Source of the DNA: Ewingella sp963519305
GTDB taxonomy: Bacteria > Pseudomonadota > Gammaproteobacteria > Enterobacterales > Enterobacteriaceae
Reading direction: 5' to 3'
Length of the DNA: 64,000 nucleotides
Assembly: GCA_963519305.1 (NCBI GenBank)
Contig: CAUQMS010000013.1
Span: forward strand, 72,906 to 136,905
Translations under genes and position numbers: made by a program
Shown: one piece after another, positions 50,782-60,076 of the stretch
How the letters are laid out: each line of letters opens with the position of its first letter
Numbering within the stretch: position 1 is the first letter of the stretch
Notes under the pieces: model-generated
What the model was told of the DNA's origin: nothing
Database searches by the model: none
What the model saw: the letters and a program-made list of their open reading frames with translations, nothing else

Positions 50782-51825
50782 CTACTCTTCGCTGAATAAG
50801 TCGCCGCCGTGCATGTCGATCATTTCCAACGCTTTACCACCGCCGCGAGCAACGCAGGTCAGCGGATCTTCTGCAACGATCACCGGAATACCGGTCTCTT
50901 CCATCAGCAGGCGATCGAGGTTACGCAGCAATGCGCCACCGCCGGTCAGAACCATACCGCGTTCAGAGATGTCAGAAGCGAGTTCTGGCGGACACTGTTC
51001 CAGAGCAACCATCACCGCGCTAACGATGCCGGTCAGAGGCTCTTGCAATGCTTCCAGAATTTCGTTGGAATTCAGGGTAAAGCCACGTGGAACGCCTTCA
51101 GCCAGGTTACGGCCACGCACTTCGATCTCGTGGACTTCATCACCCGGGTAAGCAGAACCGATACCGTGCTTGATACGTTCAGCCGTAGCCTCACCAATCA
51201 GTGAACCATAGTTCCGGCGCACATAATTAATGATGGCTTCGTCGAAGCGGTCACCACCAATACGAACAGAAGAAGAGTAGACCACGCCGTTAAGTGAGAT
51301 AACCGCCACTTCAGTGGTACCACCGCCGATATCGACAACCATGGAACCGGTTGCTTCGGAAACAGGTAAACCTGCACCGATCGCCGCAGCCATGGGTTCT
51401 TCAATCAGGAACACTTCGCGGGCACCTGCGCCTTGTGCAGATTCACGGATGGCACGACGCTCTACTTGCGTAGCGCCGACCGGCACGCAGACCAACACGC
51501 GCGGACTTGGGCGCATGAAGCTGTTGCTGTGAACCTGTTTGATGAAGTGCTGCAGCATTTTTTCGGTCACGAAGAAGTCAGCGATAACGCCGTCTTTCAT
51601 CGGGCGAATAGCCGCGATATTGCCGGGAGTACGACCCAACATCTGTTTCGCATCATGGCCGACAGCCGCAACGCTTTTAGGTGAACCAGCACGATCCTGA
51701 CGAATTGCCACAACTGATGGCTCATTCAGCACGATGCCTTGTCCTTTTACATAGATGAGGGTATTGGCGGTACCCAGGTCGATGGACAAGTCGTTGGAAA
51801 ACATGCCACGAAATTTCTTAAACAT
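50782..51825 (-). CDS. mreB: Rod-shape determining actin homologue MreB
   Basis: MreB forms membrane-bound filaments that direct lateral wall synthesis. The actin-type phosphate loops are LSIDLGTANTLIYV and VVDIGGGTTEVAVIS; the adenosine motif is VLTGGGALLRNLDRL. The N-terminal MFKKFRGMF is the amphipathic membrane anchor. 347 residues as in E. coli. First gene of mreBCD. Confidence 0.98.
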   Translation of the reverse strand: MFKKFRGMFSNDLSIDLGTANTLIYVKGQGIVLNEPSVVAIRQDRAGSPKSVAAVGHDAKQMLGRTPGNIAAIRPMKDGVIADFFVTEKMLQHFIKQVHSNSFMRPSPRVLVCVPVGATQVERRAIRESAQGAGAREVFLIEEPMAAAIGAGLPVSEATGSMVVDIGGGTTEVAVISLNGVVYSSSVRIGGDRFDEAIINYVRRNYGSLIGEATAERIKHGIGSAYPGDEVHEIEVRGRNLAEGVPRGFTLNSNEILEALQEPLTGIVSAVMVALEQCPPELASDISERGMVLTGGGALLRNLDRLLMEETGIPVIVAEDPLTCVARGGGKALEMIDMHGGDLFSEE

Positions 51826-52194
51826 AACGAAAGGATAATCCTGCTAGCTGGGGGCGGAAAATAAAATCCGCCTACTTTACCAACCACGCGAAGCAGCGAC
51901 AAGGCGTAAAAACGTCCTGCTTCGGTGAAATTGTCCACGATGTCGGCGACTTAACCTGCAGTTACTCTGACTGCAAAACATGCCGCATTCAATTTCCGAA
52001 TCCCAGACTCAGATAGTTTGATTGCAGATCTTTTGCAGGAATAAACAAAAGCACCAACACCGCACATGAATTCTTGCACTTACACCGGGATCCCCTGCAA
52101 CAGCAAGCTGTTTGAGACATAACACAGGCTTTCTATAACAAGAACCGGTTAAAGGCTGGGCCATTCTACGTTAAATATTCCCATTACGGTCAGT
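51826..52194 (-). promoter_or_regulatory. mreB upstream region
   Basis: This 369-bp gap holds the csrD 3' flank and the mreB promoter and leader. A hairpin ggcgga/tccgcc (51853-51872, 8-nt loop) lies in the mreB leader about 28 bp before the start. The region is AT-rich toward 52000-52070. I see no gene, and no firm promoter hexamers. Confidence 0.4.
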
Positions 52195-54132
52195 TTATAC
52201 ATCACCGTTGTGTGAATATTTTTTGCTAACGGGATCGACAGCCTGCGGGCCGGCAAAAAAATCCCCCTGACCGCCGTGAATGCCTTTTTCAACCAGCATC
52301 GCCCACTCTTCTTTGGTGCGAACGCCGGAAGCGTAGACCCTGGCCTGCGTTCCTTCGCACGCACCGATCAGGCTTTGCACAAACAGTTGATTTTCAACCC
52401 TCTTATCAATATCGCGTACCAGGCCGGGGTGAAGCTTAACCCGTTCGACCGGGAAAATTTTCAGATAAGAGGTACTGACCACCGTTAATCCGGCCTGTGA
52501 AACAGCCAGACGGCAGCCCATTCCCTGCAGCAAACGAATCGCAGGGCGCAGGCGGTCAATATGTTGACAGAGATGTGCCTCAGCAAGTTCAATCAGAATC
52601 CGGCTGCGCTGTCTTTTTGCACACTGCAGTAGCGTATCACGCAACCAGCGGATAAAAGAGCGCTGCAATAATGAATCAACCGTCAGGTGAAATGCCAATG
52701 TTTCGTCAGGCCAGCGGCTCAGTAACGGAATAATCTGAGAAAGCATCCGCCGGTCGTAACTTTGCGACATTCCAAATTGCATCACCAGTGGAATAAACTC
52801 TGCCGCCAGCAGCTCCTGCTCCCCGTCAAAAATGCGCCGCTGCACTTCACGGTGGTCCAGTTGCCCTTCTGTGGTAAAGGCCGGTTTCTGATAGAGACGC
52901 GGGCCGCCGCGGGCTAAGGTGTTTTCCAGCAGCGTGCGCCATTTGACACTCCCGCGCCCTTTCTCCGGCACTTTTCTGTCGTAAATCAGCCAGCTGTTAC
53001 TGCCCTGGAACGCCGCATTGCGAGTGGCCTGTTCGGCATAGTCCATCACCTCTTCAGGTAGCTGGCCGAAACGGTAAGCACTGATACCTATATATAGCAG
53101 CGCGTCGCGGTCGATATTATTGGACGTTGGCAACGCGCCGAGCGCATTGACTAACTGGGCCGCCATCACTTCCGCCTCTTTCAGGGTTCGGTGCGGCAGC
53201 AACACCGCGAAATCAGTATGGAAGTAGCGGGCCAGCAGCGCGTCGGAATAGCGCATCACAAAAGTAGAAAGAAGATTAACCATCGCCGAGCGCATTTCGT
53301 CGGCGGGGCGCTGTCCGTGCGTATCGCGCAGGGTATCGAAATCGGGCAGACGCAGCAGCATAACAATACCGTGGGTGCCCTCCTCTTCTAACTGGGTTGC
53401 CAGCTGGTTGTCGAAAAACAGCCGGTTGTTCAGCCCGGTTTGTGAGTCCTGCTGGGCGAAGGCCCGGATCAGGGTATCTACGCGGCTGCGCTGCTCTCGG
53501 GCTTCGCTGAGATCGGCCAGCAGAACATCGATGGCCCCGCTGGCGAAAGGTGGCCACTCGCTGATGTCCCCACGGGTCAGCTCATCGCGTTCACCACGTA
53601 AAATACGTGATGCCCGCTCTTCCAGCTTTTCCAGCCCTGCGGTTTCGGCCCGTAGCCAGCGGAAGCTGAGCAATACCGCGATAATCATCAGGATGATAGC
53701 CACGCTGATAGTAAAGGTGGAGCGCAGTGAGCGTGTATAGGTGCCGATAGGATCAACATAAACAATTTGCATCGACATTGACGGGTGCTGCATCAGCGGC
53801 AAGGTCATGGTGACGTAATCGGGGTAACTGTTTTCCCACGCACTGTGCAGATCCGGCGTTTCGCGATAGGAGAAAAGGGGTGTTTCGTGCTCGAGGATGG
53901 TCACTTCAGAGACATCGAGCATACGCATTGCCATAGGCATCCAGCGTTCCGGCGGGTGCGGCGAGTTCGAAATCAGTGATTGATCGTAGGTGGTTGCCAG
54001 GGCGCGTAAATGCTGCTCGGTATTTTGCTTATTTAAATAGACAAAACTGAAGGTCACGCCCAGCAACATCAGCAACATTGCCAGTGCAACCAACATGGAA
54101 ATCAGTGCCGCCAGTCTGTTAGTAAATCGCAT
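52195..54132 (-). CDS. csrD: RNase E specificity factor CsrD
   Basis: CsrD makes the sRNAs CsrB and CsrC sensitive to RNase E and so frees CsrA; it responds to EIIA-Glc. It has two N-terminal membrane helices (about 10-32 and 137-158) around a periplasmic region, a HAMP-like segment, a degenerate GGDEF domain (about 220-385, without GGDEF) and a degenerate EAL domain (about 400-640; the EAL signature is replaced by AEFIPLVMQFG). It is therefore not expected to make or cleave cyclic di-GMP. 645 residues; upstream of mreB on the same strand. Confidence 0.94.
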   Translation of the reverse strand: MRFTNRLAALISMLVALAMLLMLLGVTFSFVYLNKQNTEQHLRALATTYDQSLISNSPHPPERWMPMAMRMLDVSEVTILEHETPLFSYRETPDLHSAWENSYPDYVTMTLPLMQHPSMSMQIVYVDPIGTYTRSLRSTFTISVAIILMIIAVLLSFRWLRAETAGLEKLEERASRILRGERDELTRGDISEWPPFASGAIDVLLADLSEAREQRSRVDTLIRAFAQQDSQTGLNNRLFFDNQLATQLEEEGTHGIVMLLRLPDFDTLRDTHGQRPADEMRSAMVNLLSTFVMRYSDALLARYFHTDFAVLLPHRTLKEAEVMAAQLVNALGALPTSNNIDRDALLYIGISAYRFGQLPEEVMDYAEQATRNAAFQGSNSWLIYDRKVPEKGRGSVKWRTLLENTLARGGPRLYQKPAFTTEGQLDHREVQRRIFDGEQELLAAEFIPLVMQFGMSQSYDRRMLSQIIPLLSRWPDETLAFHLTVDSLLQRSFIRWLRDTLLQCAKRQRSRILIELAEAHLCQHIDRLRPAIRLLQGMGCRLAVSQAGLTVVSTSYLKIFPVERVKLHPGLVRDIDKRVENQLFVQSLIGACEGTQARVYASGVRTKEEWAMLVEKGIHGGQGDFFAGPQAVDPVSKKYSHNGDV

Positions 54133-54392
54133 CCCTGTGCCTTACCCGTTACTGTGGAAATGAATGAGACAATCCCCGGTAAAAGCCTTTCACCGCAGGA
54201 CGCCATTGAAGGGCCGCTACTATAAAACATAAGCGGCACAACGCCGGTAACGTTTTATGCGGATCTGTGAATAAGATTCGGTTCATCAGCGGCATCGTTG
54301 TCTCATATCAGCCCGGAAGGCGTAAGTTGCGTTATATTCATAGCATAGCAACTGAATAATCAATCAATTCAGAATTCTTATGGAGATGGGTA

Positions 54393-55373
54393 ATGCGAGC
54401 AATTTTGTTAGAACAGAATGACGGTAAAACAGTCGCGGCCGTCGGCCAGATCAGCACAGAACAACTGCCAGAAGGCGATGTGGTAGTCGATGTTGACTGG
54501 TCCAGTCTGAATTACAAAGACGCTATGGCGATCACCGGCACGGGCAAAATTATCCGTCAGTTCCCGATGGTTCCGGGAATTGACTTCGCCGGGCGCGTCA
54601 GCAGCAGTCAGGATAAACGCTACGGCGTCGGGCAACAGGTGGTCCTTACCGGCTGGGGCGTAGGCGAAACGCATTGGGGCGGTCTGGCGGAACAGGCCCG
54701 TGTTAAGGGTGACTGGCTGGTGGCGTTACCGGAAGGACTTGATGCCCGCCATGCCATGATCATCGGCACCGCCGGTTTTACCGCCATGCTTTGCGTGATG
54801 GCACTTGAGGAAGGTGGCGTACTGCCTGACAGCGGCGAGGTCATCGTCAGTGGCGCCAGCGGCGGTGTCGGCAGCACAGCAGTCACCCTACTGGCTACGC
54901 TGGGTTACAACGTCGTCGCCATCAGCGGTCGCGCCAGCAATACCGATTATCTGACGCAGCTCGGCGCCAAACGGGTGCTGAGCCGTGAGGAGTTCAGTAA
55001 AGAAGGCCGTGCGCTGGATAAACAGTTGTGGGCGGGCGCTATCGACACCGTCGGCGATCAGACCCTGGCGACGCTGCTGTCGCAAACGGTGTATGGCGGT
55101 ACCGTTGCGGCCTGCGGTCTGGCGGGCGGCTATCAACTGCCTACCACCGTAATGCCTTTTATTCTGCGGAATGTGCGTCTGCAGGGCGTTGATTCAGTGA
55201 TGTGTCCGCTGCACCGGCGCATGGACGCGTGGGAACGTCTGGCGCAAACTTTACCCGCGTCATTCTATGAACAGGCCGCCACGGAAATCAGTCTCGAAAA
55301 CGTGCCTGAAACAGCGGCGGGCATCATGGCAAACACCGTCACTGGCCGGACACTGGTGAAAGTCCGCGCATAA
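54393..55373 (+). CDS. acuI: NADPH-dependent acrylyl-CoA reductase AcuI (YhdH)
   Basis: AcuI reduces toxic acrylyl-CoA to propionyl-CoA. It is a zinc-free quinone-oxidoreductase-like MDR protein. The cofactor motif is SGASGGVGSTAVTLLATLGY near residue 155, and WSSLNYKDAMAITG and PGIDFAGRV are family hallmarks. 326 residues. AUGgagatgg-type ribosome site (GGAGAUGGG) lies upstream. Divergent from csrD. Confidence 0.94.
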   Translation: MRAILLEQNDGKTVAAVGQISTEQLPEGDVVVDVDWSSLNYKDAMAITGTGKIIRQFPMVPGIDFAGRVSSSQDKRYGVGQQVVLTGWGVGETHWGGLAEQARVKGDWLVALPEGLDARHAMIIGTAGFTAMLCVMALEEGGVLPDSGEVIVSGASGGVGSTAVTLLATLGYNVVAISGRASNTDYLTQLGAKRVLSREEFSKEGRALDKQLWAGAIDTVGDQTLATLLSQTVYGGTVAACGLAGGYQLPTTVMPFILRNVRLQGVDSVMCPLHRRMDAWERLAQTLPASFYEQAATEISLENVPETAAGIMANTVTGRTLVKVRA

Positions 55374-55543
55374 CACCTTCATCAACTATCAGGGCATCCC
55401 TCGCGGTGCCCTTTATAAGGCCCTTTTTGCCCTCTCTGAAATTTCGTATTTTCCACGCCCCCCTCGCTAAATCGACGTTTACCCGCCATTCTTTAGTCAT
55501 ATCCATCAATAACGATAATGATTAAACACTACCGGAGCAGGTC

Positions 55544-56545
55544 ATGAACAAACTTCGCAAACTGACCGAGGCGGATGTCACGCCGGAAAGCATTTTCCAT
55601 GACCGCCGCAAAGTGTTGCAGGCTCTGGGGATCAGCGCCGCGGCGCTGGCGCTGCCGCAGAGCGCGAAAGCCGATGTGCTTTCCTGGTTCAAAGGTAACG
55701 ATCGTCCAAAAGCACCGTCGGGCAAACCGCTCGACTTCACCAAACCGGCGGCTTATCAAAATGATTTACCGCTGACGCCGGAAGACAAAGTCACCGGCTA
55801 CAACAACTTTTATGAATTTGGACTGGATAAAGCCGATCCGGCCGCCAATGCCGGCCAGTTAGTCACCTCGCCGTGGAAAATCGTCATTGATGGTGAGGTC
55901 GGTAAACCGATCACGCTGGATATGGATGACATCATGAAGCGCTTCCCGCTCGAACAACGCATCTACCGTATGCGCTGCGTCGAAGCCTGGTCAATGGTGG
56001 TGCCGTGGATTGGCTTCCAGTTAAGCAACATTATTAAACTGGCTGAACCGAACAGTAATGCGCGGTTTGTTGCCTTTAAAACGCTGTATGACCCGGAGCA
56101 TATGCCGGGCCAAAAAGACCGTTTCATCGGCGGCGGGCTGGATTATCCCTACGTCGAAGGTTTACGCCTTGATGAAGCGATGAACCCGCTGACCATGCTG
56201 ACCGTCGGCGTCTATGGCAAAGCGCTGCCGCCACAAAACGGCGCGCCAATCCGGCTGACCGTTCCCTGGAAATACGGTTTCAAAGGGATTAAATCCATCG
56301 TCAACATCAGCCTGACCCGCAACCAGCCGCCAACAACCTGGAATCAGATTGCCACCAATGAATACGGTTTTTATGCCAACGTGAACCCTCACGTAGACCA
56401 CCCGCGCTGGTCACAAGCAACCGAACGCTTTATCGGATCCGGCGGTATTCTGGACGTAAAACGCCAACCAACGTTGCTGTTTAACGGTTATGGTGAACAG
56501 GTGGCTTCGATGTACCGCGGGCTGGATCTGCGCACAAACTATTAA
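55544..56545 (+). CDS. msrP: Periplasmic methionine sulfoxide reductase catalytic subunit MsrP
   Basis: MsrP is a molybdopterin enzyme that repairs oxidised methionines in periplasmic proteins. A twin-arginine signal (DRRKVLQALGI) and cleavage near QSAKA show Tat export as a folded protein. The molybdenum-binding Cys is in YRMRCVEAWSMVVPW. 333 residues, similar to E. coli YedY (334). It forms an operon with msrQ, 47 bp downstream. Confidence 0.96.
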   Translation: MNKLRKLTEADVTPESIFHDRRKVLQALGISAAALALPQSAKADVLSWFKGNDRPKAPSGKPLDFTKPAAYQNDLPLTPEDKVTGYNNFYEFGLDKADPAANAGQLVTSPWKIVIDGEVGKPITLDMDDIMKRFPLEQRIYRMRCVEAWSMVVPWIGFQLSNIIKLAEPNSNARFVAFKTLYDPEHMPGQKDRFIGGGLDYPYVEGLRLDEAMNPLTMLTVGVYGKALPPQNGAPIRLTVPWKYGFKGIKSIVNISLTRNQPPTTWNQIATNEYGFYANVNPHVDHPRWSQATERFIGSGGILDVKRQPTLLFNGYGEQVASMYRGLDLRTNY

Positions 56546-56592
56546 TGATCACAGCAAGTTGATTCTCAGGGCAAACGGATAAAGGAATCTCA

Positions 56593-57195
56593 ATGCGGCG
56601 TTTAAGCCTGACACAAATTAAGTGGTTAAAAGTGGTCATCCATCTGGCCGCTTTTTTGCCTTTCCTGTGGTTATTGTTATCTATCAATCAGGGCTGGTTC
56701 AGCGCCGATCCAGCCAAAGACATTCAGCACTTCACCGGCAGAATGACGCTTAAATTACTGCTGGCGACCCTGCTTATTACGCCGGTCGCACGCTACGGCA
56801 AGCAACCGCTGTTGATCCGCGTGCGCCGTCTGGTGGGTTTGTGGTGTTTTGCGTGGGGAACGCTGCATCTTCTGAGCTACTCCTTCCTTGAGCTCGGCAT
56901 TAACAACCTGGCATTGCTCGGCAGTGAGCTGATTTCACGGCCTTATCTGACGCTCGGTATCATCAGTTGGATAATCCTGCTGGCACTGGCCTGTACGTCA
57001 ACAATGTGGTCTCAGCGCAAACTGGGTGGAAAGTGGCAAACGCTGCATAATTTCATTTATGTTGTCGCCATTCTGGCGCCGATTCACTATCTTTGGTCAG
57101 TTAAGATTCTGTCGCCACAGCCCATCATCTATGCCGTAATTGCTGCGATATTGTTGGCATTACGCTACAAAAAATTCCGTCAGTGGTTGCGATAA
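56593..57195 (+). CDS. msrQ: Haem-binding membrane subunit MsrQ
   Basis: MsrQ passes electrons from the quinone pool and flavin reductase to MsrP. The 200-residue protein has six membrane helices of the ferric reductase-like family, with haem-ligand histidines in the helices around HLAAFLPFLW, GTLHLLSYSF and LHNFIYVVAILAPIHYLW. Second gene of msrPQ. Confidence 0.95.
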   Translation: MRRLSLTQIKWLKVVIHLAAFLPFLWLLLSINQGWFSADPAKDIQHFTGRMTLKLLLATLLITPVARYGKQPLLIRVRRLVGLWCFAWGTLHLLSYSFLELGINNLALLGSELISRPYLTLGIISWIILLALACTSTMWSQRKLGGKWQTLHNFIYVVAILAPIHYLWSVKILSPQPIIYAVIAAILLALRYKKFRQWLR

Positions 57196-57239
57196 GCCGC
57201 GGAACTTTTCTGTGTTCTACCCCTCAAAAAACCATAGTA

Positions 57240-57268
57240 TCAACCCTGAGTTTAAGTCTGAGGGTTGA
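57240..57268 (+). terminator. Hairpin after msrQ
   Basis: tcaaccct pairs with agggttga (8 bp, 13-nt loop) 45 bp after the msrQ stop, followed by TTATCTT. A modest terminator candidate for msrPQ. Confidence 0.45.
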
Positions 57269-57378
57269 TTATCTTCGCTGATAAGACCAGTATTTAGCTG
57301 CGAATTGCCACGATATCATTATAATGCCCGACCTCATACTGAAGAGCCGGGTTGATTTGCCGCGAAAAAGGTGACAAA

Positions 57379-57406
57379 TCGGTGACATCAGGGTATTTTC
57401 TACAAT
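57379..57406 (+). promoter_or_regulatory. Candidate aroQ-accBC promoter
   Basis: A -10-like TACAAT (57401-57406) lies 16 bp after TCGGTG (57379-57384), about 30 bp before the aroQ start. The -35 is weak. It could serve aroQ or the aroQ-accB-accC unit. Confidence 0.35.
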
Positions 57407-57436
57407 CTTTGTCTAATTGCCGGAGATAGGCTCACA

Positions 57437-57889
57437 ATGGCGGATAAGTTTGACATTTTGCTACTCAACGGTCCTAACCTGAATTTGTTAGGGACGCGTG
57501 AGCCTGAAACCTACGGAAGCACCACGCTCAACGATATCGTTAAAGGTTTAGAACAGCAGGCCGCCGCAGCGAATGTTGCGCTCAGCCATCTGCAATCCAA
57601 CGCAGAGCATCTCCTGATTGATAGAATCCATCAGGCACGCGGAAACACCGATTTTATCTTGATCAACCCCGCGGCCTTTACCCATACCAGCGTGGCGCTG
57701 CGCGATGCGTTGCTGGCAGTGCAGATCCCATTTATTGAGATCCACCTGTCAAATGTACACGCCCGCGAATCCTTCCGGCACCACTCCTATCTTTCCGATA
57801 TCGCAGTGGGCGTTATCTGCGGACTTGGCGCAGATGGCTACCATTTTGCTTTACAGGCAGCGGTGAATCGCTTGTCTAAAACCCATTAA
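57437..57889 (+). CDS. aroQ: Type II 3-dehydroquinate dehydratase AroQ
   Basis: AroQ makes 3-dehydroshikimate in the shikimate pathway. The flexible active-site loop with Arg and Tyr is LLGTREPETYG, the catalytic His region INPAAFTHTSVALRDAL, and the substrate-binding EIHLSNVHARE. 150 residues. Type II is usual for Yersinia and relatives, whereas E. coli K-12 uses type I AroD here. It sits 32 bp before accB, a common arrangement. Confidence 0.95.
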   Translation: MADKFDILLLNGPNLNLLGTREPETYGSTTLNDIVKGLEQQAAAANVALSHLQSNAEHLLIDRIHQARGNTDFILINPAAFTHTSVALRDALLAVQIPFIEIHLSNVHARESFRHHSYLSDIAVGVICGLGADGYHFALQAAVNRLSKTH

Positions 57890-57921
57890 TTTCTACGCAA
57901 AAAGAGTACGGAATCACACCC

Positions 57922-58386
57922 ATGGATATTCGTAAAATCAAAAAACTGATCGAACTGGTTGAAGAATCAGGCATTTCTGAACTGGAAATTTCTGAAGGCG
58001 AAGAATCAGTGCGCATCAGCCGTGCCGCACCTGCACCGGCTTATCCTATGATGCAACAGGCTTACGCTATGCCAATGCAACAGCAACCAGGTTTGGCTGC
58101 TGCAGTAGCACCGGCCGCAGCACCAGTTGAAGCGGCTCCGGCTGCGATCAGCGGACATATCGTCCGTTCACCGATGGTGGGTACTTTCTACCGCACGCCA
58201 AGCCCGGACGCGAAAGCCTTCGTAGAAGTCGGCCAGAAAGTTAACGCAGGTGACACCCTGTGCATCGTTGAAGCAATGAAAATGATGAACCAAATTGAAG
58301 CAGACAAATCTGGCGTGGTTAAAGCCATTCTGGTGGAAAGCGGCCAGCCGGTTGAATTCGACGAGCCGCTGGTCGTCATCGAATAA
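57922..58386 (+). CDS. accB: Biotin carboxyl carrier protein AccB
   Basis: AccB carries the biotin of acetyl-CoA carboxylase for malonyl-CoA synthesis. The N-terminal dimerisation part (MDIRKIKKLIELVEESG) is followed by an Ala/Pro/Gln linker (about 38-75) and the biotinyl domain with the biotinylated Lys in VEAMKMMNQIE. 154 residues. It is followed by accC after 11 bp; E. coli AccB autoregulates this operon. Confidence 0.97.
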   Translation: MDIRKIKKLIELVEESGISELEISEGEESVRISRAAPAPAYPMMQQAYAMPMQQQPGLAAAVAPAAAPVEAAPAAISGHIVRSPMVGTFYRTPSPDAKAFVEVGQKVNAGDTLCIVEAMKMMNQIEADKSGVVKAILVESGQPVEFDEPLVVIE

Positions 58387-58397
58387 CGAGGCGTACC

Positions 58398-59747
58398 ATG
58401 GTAGATAAAATTGTTATCGCGAACCGCGGCGAGATCGCGTTGCGTATTTTGCGTGCCTGTAAAGAACTGGGCATCAAAACCGTAGCCGTCCACTCCACGG
58501 CTGACCGCGACCTGAAGCACGTACTGCTGGCAGACGAAACCGTCTGCATCGGCCCTGCTCCTTCAGTAAAAAGCTATTTGAACATCCCGGCTATCATCTC
58601 TGCGGCTGAAATCACTGGCGCGGTGGCTATCCACCCTGGCTATGGTTTCCTGTCCGAGAATGCCGATTTCGCTGAACAAGTTGAGCGCTCCGGCTTCATC
58701 TTCATCGGGCCAAAAGCAGAAACCATCCGCCTGATGGGCGACAAAGTTTCTGCCATCAGCGCGATGAAAAAAGCTGGCGTCCCTTGCGTACCTGGTTCTG
58801 ACGGCCCACTGGGCGACGACATGGACCAGAACCGTGCTCATGCCAAACGCATCGGGTATCCGGTGATCATCAAAGCCTCTGGCGGCGGCGGTGGTCGTGG
58901 TATGCGCGTTGTGCGTGCCGACAAAGATCTGGAACAGTCCATCACCATGACCCGTGCGGAAGCCAAAGCGGCTTTCAACAACGACATGGTTTACATGGAA
59001 AAGTACCTGGAAAACCCACGCCATATCGAAATTCAGATTTTGGCCGACGGTCAGGGCAACGCGATCTATCTGGCAGAACGTGACTGCTCCATGCAGCGTC
59101 GTCACCAGAAAGTCGTCGAAGAGGCACCAGCACCAGGCATCACGCCTGAACTGCGTCGCTACATCGGCGAACGTTGTGCTAAAGCCTGTGTGGACATCAA
59201 CTATCGCGGTGCGGGTACTTTCGAGTTCTTGTATGAAAACGGTGAGTTCTATTTCATCGAAATGAACACCCGTATTCAGGTTGAGCATCCGGTTACCGAG
59301 ATGATCACCGGCGTGGATCTGATCAAAGAGCAGCTGCGTATCGCTGCCGGTCAACCGCTGTCGATCAAACAGGATGAAGTACGCATTCAGGGCCATGCGG
59401 TCGAATGTCGTATCAATGCTGAAGACCCGAATACCTTCCTGCCAAGCCCGGGCAAGATCACCCGCTTCCACGCACCTGGTGGTTTCGGTGTGCGTTGGGA
59501 ATCGCACATTTACGCTGGCTATACCGTGCCGCCGTATTACGATTCCATGATCGGTAAGCTGATCACTTACGGTGAAAACCGTGATGTGGCTATTGCCCGC
59601 ATGAAAAACGCACTGGCTGAACTGATCATCGATGGCATCAAAACCAACATTGATCTGCAGATGCGTATCATGACCGATGAAAACTTCCAACATGGTGGTA
59701 CTAACATCCACTATCTGGAAAAGAAACTCGGATTGCAGGAAACCTAA
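58398..59747 (+). CDS. accC: Biotin carboxylase AccC
   Basis: AccC carboxylates biotin on AccB using ATP and bicarbonate. The ATP-grasp glycine loop is ASGGGGGRGMRV, and the catalytic region MNTRIQVEHPVTEMITG is intact. 449 residues as in E. coli. A strong terminator follows 28 bp after the stop. Confidence 0.98.
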   Translation: MVDKIVIANRGEIALRILRACKELGIKTVAVHSTADRDLKHVLLADETVCIGPAPSVKSYLNIPAIISAAEITGAVAIHPGYGFLSENADFAEQVERSGFIFIGPKAETIRLMGDKVSAISAMKKAGVPCVPGSDGPLGDDMDQNRAHAKRIGYPVIIKASGGGGGRGMRVVRADKDLEQSITMTRAEAKAAFNNDMVYMEKYLENPRHIEIQILADGQGNAIYLAERDCSMQRRHQKVVEEAPAPGITPELRRYIGERCAKACVDINYRGAGTFEFLYENGEFYFIEMNTRIQVEHPVTEMITGVDLIKEQLRIAAGQPLSIKQDEVRIQGHAVECRINAEDPNTFLPSPGKITRFHAPGGFGVRWESHIYAGYTVPPYYDSMIGKLITYGENRDVAIARMKNALAELIIDGIKTNIDLQMRIMTDENFQHGGTNIHYLEKKLGLQET

Positions 59748-59774
59748 GAACGTACCCTTGTGTACTCTCTTACC

Positions 59775-59800
59775 AAGGCCGGATATTCCGGCCTTTTTTT
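59775..59800 (+). terminator. Intrinsic terminator of accBC
   Basis: A 9-bp stem aaggccgga/tccggcctt with a TAT loop is followed by T8. It ends the accBC transcript just before yhdT. Confidence 0.93.
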
Positions 59801-59818
59801 CGTTTGGGACTTTACATC

Positions 59819-60076
59819 ATGAAGACTCAGAAAATAGATAAACGCTTTTTACAGGCGAACAGAGAAGCCCGCTGGGCGTTTGGTTTGACGCTGGCCTACC
59901 TGCTGGCATGGTGTCTGGCGGCTTACATACCCGACGATAAACAGGGCATCACCGGCCTTCCGCACTGGTTTGAAATGGCCTGTTTGCTGGTTCCGCTGCT
60001 TTTTGTATTACTCAGCTGGCTGATGGTCAGGGTGATTTACCGCGATATTCCGCTGGAGGACAACCATGCAGAGTGA
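59819..60076 (+). CDS. yhdT: DUF997-family membrane protein YhdT
   Basis: YhdT is an 85-residue inner-membrane protein with two helices (AFGLTLAYLLAWCLAAYIP and WFEMACLLVPLLFVLLSW) and the conserved end IYRDIPLED. Its role is unknown; it always accompanies the symporter PanF and may be an accessory subunit. It overlaps panF by 11 bp. Start at 59819 is preferred to a TTG five codons earlier. Confidence 0.92.
   Translation: MKTQKIDKRFLQANREARWAFGLTLAYLLAWCLAAYIPDDKQGITGLPHWFEMACLLVPLLFVLLSWLMVRVIYRDIPLEDNHAE

Noticed and set aside
52195..54132. CsrD as an active cyclic di-GMP enzyme
   Set aside because: Both the GGDEF and EAL catalytic signatures are degenerate, as in known CsrD proteins.
58563..59711. 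382-codon minus-strand open frame opposite accC
   Set aside because: accC is certain and highly conserved; the antisense frame is a codon-bias effect.
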